Source: Chloroflexota bacterium
Lineage (GTDB): Bacteria > Chloroflexota > UBA6077
Assembly: GCA_021786215.1 (NCBI GenBank)
Contig: JAJYNT010000339.1
Span: 1-5,484 of the forward strand
Reading direction: 5' to 3'
DNA: 5,484 nt
Under the pieces are notes generated by a model. The model ran no database searches. It was given only the letters and a program-made list of their open reading frames with translations, and was not told where the DNA came from. Below are positions 1 to 4,372 of the stretch, piece by piece; position 1 is the first letter of the stretch; the number at the start of each line of letters is the position of its first letter. The position numbers and the translations under genes are program-made.

Positions 1-86
1 TGCAGCCCGACCAAAAATGCAACCATGACGCCGGAAACTGCCTGAACAAGCCAGCCCCAGCGCCCCGAGAATCCGACTGGCGCCAT
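1..86 (-). CDS. sdhD: Second membrane anchor subunit, SdhD/FrdD-like (N-terminal fragment)
   Basis: Only the first 28 codons lie in the window; the gene runs off the left edge. The visible peptide begins MAPVGFSGRWGW and passes into a hydrophobic stretch, LVQAVSGVMVAFLVGL, which looks like the first transmembrane helix of an SdhC/SdhD-type anchor: a Trp-rich interface, then a (Q/H)xxSG-like turn at the helix start. The ATG at 86 is preceded by AGGGG six bases upstream, and an in-frame TAG at 98-96 rules out an earlier start. It lies 35 bp after the stop of the SdhC-like gene. By position it should be the second anchor of the same complex, helping to form the quinone site and hold heme b. The assignment rests on one helix and on context, so another small membrane protein is possible. 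Confidence 0.6.
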   Translation of the reverse strand, partial: MAPVGFSGRWGWLVQAVSGVMVAFLVGL

Positions 87-92
87 GGAATT

Positions 93-97
93 CCCCT
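93..97 (-). promoter_or_regulatory. Ribosome binding site of the SdhD-like gene
   Basis: AGGGG on the minus strand, six bases before the ATG at 86. Together with the in-frame stop at 98-96 it fixes the start of the partial gene. Confidence 0.6.
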
Positions 98-121
98 ATG
101 GTGCGGTACTTGACGGTGCGC

Positions 122-496
122 TCAACGCTGGAGCATGGCCACGGCGCCCCAGGCCGTGAAGCCGATGGCAACCACGAGCGCCGTCCAAAACAGCTGCCCT
201 TGCCACCGCAGTGCCTTTCCGAAGCCGAGCAGTGTCATACGCAAGCCGTTTAGTCCATGAAACAGAACGCCTGCAAGCAAGATGACATCGAGCAGCGTAA
301 ACAGGGGCGACTCCGCTAGGGCCACGAAGCCGTCCCAGCCGCTCGGGCCGGCTTGGAGTTGCGCAAGCACAGCCAGGTGCAGAAACAGGTATGCCGCTAG
401 CGCGATTCCAGTTAGACGATGCACCATAAAGGCTAGTCGCCCAACGCTCGGACGGTTAAACTCGAACCACTGGCTGCGTGAGATACCTGGTCTCAT
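122..496 (-). CDS. sdhC: Succinate dehydrogenase/fumarate reductase cytochrome b-type anchor, SdhC-like
   Basis: A 124-residue integral membrane protein of the SdhC type, expected to anchor the iron-sulfur and flavin subunits and contribute to quinone reduction. It has the SdhC signature HRLTG at residues 26-30 at the start of helix 1 (about 25-47), helix 2 at about 65-90, and helix 3 at about 101-121. His80, in the context FHGLNGLR, matches the HxxxGxR motif whose His ligates heme b in E. coli SdhC, so heme b binding is likely. The length is typical of SdhC. I chose the ATG at 496: it overlaps the stop of the iron-sulfur gene as ATGA and has AAGGGG six bases upstream. A start at 565 would add 23 non-membrane residues that only read through the preceding gene. 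The fold and family are fairly secure. Whether the partner dehydrogenase acts on succinate is not, because the flavoprotein in this cluster is GlpA-like. Confidence 0.87.
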   Translation of the reverse strand: MRPGISRSQWFEFNRPSVGRLAFMVHRLTGIALAAYLFLHLAVLAQLQAGPSGWDGFVALAESPLFTLLDVILLAGVLFHGLNGLRMTLLGFGKALRWQGQLFWTALVVAIGFTAWGAVAMLQR

Positions 497-1182
497 CGCT
501 GACCCCTTAGCACTCGCTGACGCAGTCCCATTATGGCCGCCGCGGGGTCGACCTGCGCTGGGCAAACTTCACTGCACTCAAACGCGCCGTGACAGCGCCA
601 GATCCCGTGCTCGCCATCCACGAGCCGGGTCACGCCGGCAGGGTCGCGGCCCCTCGGTTCGGCCAGTAGCCGAGCCGCCGCGGCGAGTGTTGCTGGCCAC
701 TGGTATCGTGGGTCGCTACCCGCCACCGGACAGGCGCTTACGCACAGCCCGCACTCGATGCAGCTTTCGAAGCGAGTGATGCCTTCTTCGACAGAACCGG
801 ATAGCGCTCGGGCTGCTCCCCCATCCTCCCTTGCTCTAAGCGGTGGAAGCCCGACAGACTCTAGCCTCGCCATGAGCGGTTGCATGTCAACAAGCAGGTC
901 ACCCAGTAACGGCAAGTTTCGAAGGGGTTCCAACACGATTGGGCGCCCCAAGCGATCGACTTCGGCGACTTTAGTGATACAGGCCAGCCTTTCGCGGCCG
1001 TTCACCCGCAAGCCACAGCTTCCACACGATGCATGGTGACAGGAATGCCTGAACAGCAGGGTGCTGTCCTGGCGAGCTGCGGCCTCCAGCGCGTCCAGCA
1101 CGTAAGCATCGGGGGCGACCCTGACTACGTAAGTAGCCCAGCCCTCGGATCGGCGGACGCGGAGAGTCAGCTCCTTAGTCAT
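493..1182 (-). CDS. sdhB: Fumarate reductase/succinate dehydrogenase-type iron-sulfur subunit
   Basis: A 229-residue electron-transfer protein of the SdhB/FrdB family, which carries electrons between a flavin subunit and quinone at a membrane anchor. The N-terminal ferredoxin domain (about 1-100) has Cys48, Cys53, Cys56 and Cys68 for a [2Fe-2S] cluster, followed by a typical EPLRNLPLLGDLLVDM stretch. The C-terminal domain has Cys141, Cys144, Cys147, Cys151 and then Cys197, Cys203, Cys207. By alignment with E. coli SdhB, 141/144/147/207 bind [4Fe-4S] and 151/197/203 bind [3Fe-4S]. The CIECGLC and CSEVCP...VDPAAAI wording is closest to FrdB. E. coli FrdB has 244 residues, so this one is slightly short but complete. 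The ATG at 1182 is preferred because it overlaps the upstream stop as ATGA; a start at 1260 would add 26 residues lying within the upstream gene. No strong Shine-Dalgarno site precedes it, which fits translational coupling. The physical partner appears to be the GlpA-like flavoprotein encoded just upstream. Confidence 0.92.
   Translation of the reverse strand: MTKELTLRVRRSEGWATYVVRVAPDAYVLDALEAAARQDSTLLFRHSCHHASCGSCGLRVNGRERLACITKVAEVDRLGRPIVLEPLRNLPLLGDLLVDMQPLMARLESVGLPPLRAREDGGAARALSGSVEEGITRFESCIECGLCVSACPVAGSDPRYQWPATLAAAARLLAEPRGRDPAGVTRLVDGEHGIWRCHGAFECSEVCPAQVDPAAAIMGLRQRVLRGQR
503..508 (-). promoter_or_regulatory. Ribosome binding site of the SdhC-like gene
   Basis: AAGGGG on the minus strand lies inside the end of the iron-sulfur gene, six bases before the ATG at 496. 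It supports that ATG over the upstream in-frame ATG at 565 and suggests reinitiation by ribosomes finishing the preceding gene. Confidence 0.6.
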
Positions 1183-2345
1183 GGCAAGGCCAGTGTCCGA
1201 TGCGAGAGCAGCGGCTCCGTGCGCGTGCGGCACTCGGCTGAAACCCCGAGCTTCAGGCAAACGAGGTCGCTCAGTTTCTCAGCCATCAGACGAGCGGTGG
1301 TTGTCTTTCCCCCCACGATCGAAACCAAGCGGCTTGCTCCCTCCGAGGCGTGGTCGTAACACGCGAAACCCCGAGTGGTGGCTCTCCCCCCGGCACCAGG
1401 GACGACGAGTAGTGGCCGTGCCGCGGCCATGACACCTCTCACTGGCGTCTGGCGTACCTCCGGAAGCAGCTGTTCGGCAACGGTCATGATCGTCTCCGGG
1501 TGATCTGGTGGAATGTCGATCCTATCGGGGTCAGTGACGGGCCAAGAGGTAGTACCCAGGATGCAGCTCTGCCGCTGGGGCACAATAATGTCGCCATCGT
1601 CGGGCGGCGCGAGCAGGTTCAATACCATGTGGCACAATCGCCCCGACACCGTCACCATTGCCCCCGCCGACGGTTCGACTTCGACCGCAACACCAGCCAT
1701 AGCCGCAATTCGGTCTGCCCACGGTCCAGCTGCGTTGACGATTATCTCGGCCTCCAGGGTCTCCAGCTTGCCTGTGCGCCGGTCCAACGCCTTTACGGCT
1801 CCGCGACCTGGCTCCAGCCCGACCACTTCCGTGAACGTTCGCACCTCTGCCCCATGATGCTGGGCAGTCGCCAAGAAGCTCCGGCATAGCCGATATGGAT
1901 CGAAAACGCCATCAGGGATCTGAATCGCGGCGAGGATTCGAGGATTGAGACGTGGCTCGCGCCGGCGCGCGTCCGCGACCGGAATCTCGCGTGCCGGAAT
2001 TCCGCAAGCCGCGCATCGCTCGAGGAAAGCCGATCGGTAGGCGAGTTGCTCCTCGGTGAGGGCCACGAACAGGCCGTCGTTCAGCTCTAGTCCCTCGGGC
2101 ATGATTCGGCGCAGGACCAAGTTTTCTTGGATGCACTCGCGAGCTCCCTCTTGGTCGGTGACCACGTAGCGTGCGCCGGAATGGAGCTGGGCCTGATTAT
2201 GTCCCGTGGTGCCGCTGGCCACACCGCCGCGCTCCAGTACCCTCACCCGAAGACCCCGTAGCGCAAGATCGTGGGCGATGGCGGACCCGGTCGATCCGGC
2301 GCCGATTACGATGACGTGGGCAGCTGTTTTGCTCAGGCTAGGCAT
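1179..2345 (-). CDS. glpA: GlpA-like FAD-dependent dehydrogenase, catalytic domain only
   Basis: A 388-residue flavoprotein of the DAO superfamily, closest by eye to the anaerobic glycerol-3-phosphate dehydrogenase subunit GlpA, which oxidises sn-glycerol 3-phosphate to dihydroxyacetone phosphate. The N-terminal Rossmann motif GAGSTG is at 15-20 with an acidic residue, Glu38, ending strand 2. Next come a GlpA-type segment at 44-60 containing QLHSGARY, a VNAAGPWAD motif at 203-211, GTTSW at 264-268, RPL at 310-312, and the FAD-contacting GGKTTTARLMAE near 345-356. The protein ends just after the LVCLKLGV region, where the GlpA catalytic domain ends. It therefore lacks the C-terminal [2Fe-2S] (BFD-like) domain of E. 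coli GlpA (about 540 residues) and the helical C-terminal domain of GlpD. No transmembrane segment or signal peptide is seen. The ATG at 2345 is the only plausible start, since an in-frame TAG lies 15 bp before it; no clear Shine-Dalgarno site is visible. Its stop overlaps the start of the iron-sulfur gene. Glycerol-3-phosphate is the likeliest substrate, but a related 2-hydroxyacid or polyol substrate is possible. Confidence 0.88.
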   Translation of the reverse strand: MPSLSKTAAHVIVIGAGSTGSAIAHDLALRGLRVRVLERGGVASGTTGHNQAQLHSGARYVVTDQEGARECIQENLVLRRIMPEGLELNDGLFVALTEEQLAYRSAFLERCAACGIPAREIPVADARRREPRLNPRILAAIQIPDGVFDPYRLCRSFLATAQHHGAEVRTFTEVVGLEPGRGAVKALDRRTGKLETLEAEIIVNAAGPWADRIAAMAGVAVEVEPSAGAMVTVSGRLCHMVLNLLAPPDDGDIIVPQRQSCILGTTSWPVTDPDRIDIPPDHPETIMTVAEQLLPEVRQTPVRGVMAAARPLLVVPGAGGRATTRGFACYDHASEGASRLVSIVGGKTTTARLMAEKLSDLVCLKLGVSAECRTRTEPLLSHRTLALP

Positions 2346-2368
2346 AGGCCAGTCATTCTGCTACGGTG

Positions 2369-2401
2369 TTGGCCCCCGCCACTTCGGCTGGTGGAGGCCA
2401 A
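2369..2401 (-). terminator. Candidate hairpin between the nucleotidyltransferase-like gene and the redox cluster
   Basis: Arms 2369-2381 and 2389-2401 can form a 13-bp GC-rich stem with one mismatch and one pair that is G-U in one strand's RNA, around a 7-base loop. Read on the plus strand the loop holds TTCG; on the minus strand, the direction of transcription here, it is GCCGAAG. No T-run follows on the minus strand, so it is not a classic intrinsic terminator. It lies in the only gap (107 bp) before the redox cluster and could be a weak terminator, a leader structure of the downstream mRNA, or a processing site. I could not identify a convincing -35/-10 pair in this gap. Confidence 0.35.
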
Positions 2402-2452
2402 CAGAAGGGCCACACTTCACCATTCAACCCCGAGATGATGTCCACAACAGTC

Positions 2453-3247
2453 TCAACCGATACCCTCCAGATGGGTGGCGCGTTCCACGTCTTCTACGTC
2501 GTTATACCATTGCACCTTCGTCCCGACGGCGGCCCGCGCCTTCCACTTCAAAGACTTCGGAGCTCGCTCGATCATGTCCAGCAGGAGAGCGATGCGTTCC
2601 TCGACGCGCTTTACATCCTCAGGCCTAAAGAGGGCCTGGTACCGCTGGAGCGCGTTGCGTATCTTCCCGAGGTTGACGGTGGTGGTGTGGTAGAAGCCCC
2701 AGTCTTTAGCCAGCAGGTCGGCGATGTACTTCCCGTTTATGGTCTCTTGGTCCTCGCTGCCCACCGGATGCGCGGCGAACAGCATCAGCATGTCCTTCAC
2801 ATCCTTCTCGTTCAGTTGGACGATCTGAACCTTCTCCAACGTCATGTCGGCCAGCGAGATGGTGGGGAAATCCAGGTGAAGGCGGTCGCGAAAGTTGACC
2901 ACATGGCACATGTTGAGGGCATCGAAGAAAACATCCACGTGCAGGCCTGTGTCCGGTTGAACGTATATGTGACGACCCTCGAACAGACCCGGCGTGAGTG
3001 ATGCCCTTCGCTGCTCGACATCAAAGTGCAGCCCATTCTTGAAGAACTGCTCTATCTTGCGGTCCTCTTTGCTGTACGCAGCAAAATCCAGATCGGTGAC
3101 TTCTCGCTGCATGGCCTCGTGGACGGCCACATACTCCGGGCAGTGAATTCGAAACGCGGTCGCGCCCAGGATACGCAGGGTAATGCCCTCTGCCCGGGTA
3201 GCCGATACAATCTCTTGCGCCTCGCCGGTGAAATCGATGTCTCCCAT
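2453..3247 (-). CDS. Nucleotidyltransferase-fold protein of unknown function (AbiEii/MNT-like)
   Basis: A 264-residue soluble protein. The layout resembles the polymerase-beta-type nucleotidyltransferase fold: an early LGATAFRIH segment (27-35) in place of the usual GG/GS helix-start motif, a TDLDF motif at 51-55 whose Asp52 and Asp54 would bind metal, and a third acidic position in HVDVFFD (Asp105). A TLEKVQIVQLNEKDVKDM segment (136-153) resembles the K...RDxxD region of AbiEii-like proteins. The remainder, about 165-264, looks mainly helical. No transmembrane segment or signal peptide is seen. GGGAG lies seven bases before the ATG at 3247, so the start is well supported. It begins 48 bp after the metallophosphoesterase gene and is probably cotranscribed with it. 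No AbiEi-like antitoxin gene lies beside it, so a toxin role is not supported here. The substrate is unknown. The fold call is from motif spacing read by eye and is moderate; the coding call is strong. Confidence 0.7.
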   Translation of the reverse strand: MGDIDFTGEAQEIVSATRAEGITLRILGATAFRIHCPEYVAVHEAMQREVTDLDFAAYSKEDRKIEQFFKNGLHFDVEQRRASLTPGLFEGRHIYVQPDTGLHVDVFFDALNMCHVVNFRDRLHLDFPTISLADMTLEKVQIVQLNEKDVKDMLMLFAAHPVGSEDQETINGKYIADLLAKDWGFYHTTTVNLGKIRNALQRYQALFRPEDVKRVEERIALLLDMIERAPKSLKWKARAAVGTKVQWYNDVEDVERATHLEGIG

Positions 3248-3254
3248 TGTCTGT

Positions 3255-3259
3255 CTCCC
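3255..3259 (-). promoter_or_regulatory. Ribosome binding site of the nucleotidyltransferase-like gene
   Basis: GGGAG on the minus strand, seven bases before the ATG at 3247, in the 48-bp gap after the metallophosphoesterase stop. Confidence 0.55.
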
Positions 3260-3295
3260 AAGTTCTGCTGAATTGTTGGGGCTACCCTCAACCCG

Positions 3296-4270
3296 TCAGC
3301 CTTGAGTAAAAACGTAGTCCTCCAATCCCTTGTTTGAGAGCTGAATCACTACCCCGCGCAGCACGCCCTCGCCATACTCACTGCCAGGGTTGATGCACAC
3401 TGTACGGCCGACTTTCTGAGCGGAGCGGCTCTCGTGGATGTGGCCGTGCAGCCCAACCAACGGCTGATGCTTCTCTATGGCACCTCGTACCGCTGTGCTG
3501 CCGACTGGGACCATCTTGAAGCCGCCTCCCATCGACAGTTTCGGCGTCAAGTTGTCATCCAGCTCAGGAGCGATGTCGAGATTGGTGTCGTACGGAGGTA
3601 CGTGGAAGTTAAAGATAGCCTGATCCATATGATTCACCTGGGACAAGATAGTCTCTATACGCTGGGCCAACTCGCTCTCTGGAAGGTCCCGAGGGCATCG
3701 CCATGGGGTTTGGTTGGCGGACCCCATGCTGGCCATCTCATGGATGTCATCGATGGGAACTACCATACCATCCACATTCTGAATCAGGCGTGACTCCTTG
3801 AATGCCTCATCGATCTCGCACGGATCATCGTTGCCGGGTTGCACATAGCACCGAATGTCGGTCCCCTTGAGCCTCTCCTCGGCGGTCTGTATCCACTGTC
3901 GCACGCGTTCTAGCGCGAGCTCACCAAAGCGGCGCTCCACGAGACTCTTGTCGGTGCGGAAGACCTCCACTTCCTCAGGGGTAACCCGAAGTGGGTACAG
4001 TCCACTGTTCTCGAGCATAACCTCTAGTTTCTCGGTCTCCTCGCCATGTGCAACGTCGTAGATCTTGCCGAGGTAGTTGGCGTGATAACGCCCGCCGGCA
4101 TGCTCGACCAGAGGCACAATCATCTTGCCAACCATGTCGCCGCCCAACACTATTACGTTCGCGTCGTAGAACTTGCCGGCGTTGATGAACTTCTTGAAGA
4201 CGACCGTAGCGCCGTGCAGGTCGGTCGTGAAGAAGACCCGTGTTACCTTCTTGGTGCCAAAAAGCGGCAT
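3296..4270 (-). CDS. Calcineurin-like metallophosphoesterase
   Basis: A 324-residue cytosolic enzyme of the metallophosphoesterase superfamily, expected to hydrolyse a phosphomonoester or phosphodiester with two bound metal ions. The motifs appear in the family order: TDLHG (Asp17, His19), GGDMVGK (Asp45), PGNDD (Asn147, Asp148), FNFHVPPYD (His223) and LHGHIHES (His277, His279), followed by the common INPGSEYG strand at 293-300. In the third motif the usual GNHD/E is GNDD, so the metal-binding Asn is kept but the catalytic-site His is Asp, as in some other branches of the superfamily. About 100 residues separate the second and third motifs, longer than in minimal members, and much of this is acidic and helical. 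No signal peptide or membrane segment is seen. A strong GAGGAG site lies six bases before the ATG at 4270. It is followed after 48 bp by the nucleotidyltransferase-like gene. The substrate cannot be told from the sequence. Confidence 0.88.
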   Translation of the reverse strand: MPLFGTKKVTRVFFTTDLHGATVVFKKFINAGKFYDANVIVLGGDMVGKMIVPLVEHAGGRYHANYLGKIYDVAHGEETEKLEVMLENSGLYPLRVTPEEVEVFRTDKSLVERRFGELALERVRQWIQTAEERLKGTDIRCYVQPGNDDPCEIDEAFKESRLIQNVDGMVVPIDDIHEMASMGSANQTPWRCPRDLPESELAQRIETILSQVNHMDQAIFNFHVPPYDTNLDIAPELDDNLTPKLSMGGGFKMVPVGSTAVRGAIEKHQPLVGLHGHIHESRSAQKVGRTVCINPGSEYGEGVLRGVVIQLSNKGLEDYVFTQG

Positions 4271-4276
4271 GTTGCG

Positions 4277-4282
4277 CTCCTC
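4277..4282 (-). promoter_or_regulatory. Strong ribosome binding site of the metallophosphoesterase gene
   Basis: GAGGAG on the minus strand, six bases before the ATG at 4270. This is the clearest Shine-Dalgarno site in the window, and it fixes the start. Confidence 0.7.
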
Positions 4283-4310
4283 TATGGAGAGGGATGTTAT
4301 GCATGTTGGT

Positions 4311-4346
4311 GCTGGCTGGCCGCATAGACCGAGGCGGCCAGCCAGC
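4311..4346 (-). terminator. Perfect 13-bp GC-rich inverted repeat after the permease gene, candidate terminator
   Basis: Arms 4311-4323 (GCTGGCTGGCCGC) and 4334-4346 are exact reverse complements around a 10-base loop (4324-4333), making a very stable hairpin. It starts 27 bases after the permease stop codon and ends 40 bases before the metallophosphoesterase ATG, which is where a terminator of the permease transcript would sit. No T-run follows on the minus strand. On the plus strand a short TTTT (4360-4363) comes only after 13 bases. It may therefore act as a non-canonical terminator, as a structure protecting the upstream mRNA 3' end, or as part of the leader of the next gene. Confidence 0.5.
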
Positions 4347-4372
4347 TAGCAGCCGCCGATTTTCCTGGCGCT

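Noticed and set aside
497..565. An N-terminal extension of the SdhC-like protein from an ATG at 565.
   Set aside because: It would overlap the Fe-S gene by 73 bp and add Gly/Ala/Arg-rich residues unlike SdhC; the ATG at 496 has AAGGGG and an ATGA overlap.
282..779. A 165-codon plus-strand open frame over the SdhC-like and Fe-S genes.
   Set aside because: Its translation is Arg/Ser/Pro-rich, typical of an antisense frame in GC-rich DNA, and both minus-strand genes here have clear family motifs.
1183..2360. The octamer ACTGGCCT just before both the GlpA-like and the Fe-S gene starts.
   Set aside because: Only two copies at different spacings, one of them inside coding sequence; likely chance.
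2366..3001. A 211-codon open frame on the plus strand.
   Set aside because: It lies antisense to the nucleotidyltransferase-like gene, which has a good ribosome binding site and recognisable motifs; the plus-strand translation shows no recognisable domain.
3275..3292. A small hairpin (GTTG/CAAC plus a GGG/CCC inner stem, one bulge) between the metallophosphoesterase and nucleotidyltransferase-like genes.
   Set aside because: Only seven base pairs with a bulge and no T-run; too weak to call a terminator in a 48-bp gap.
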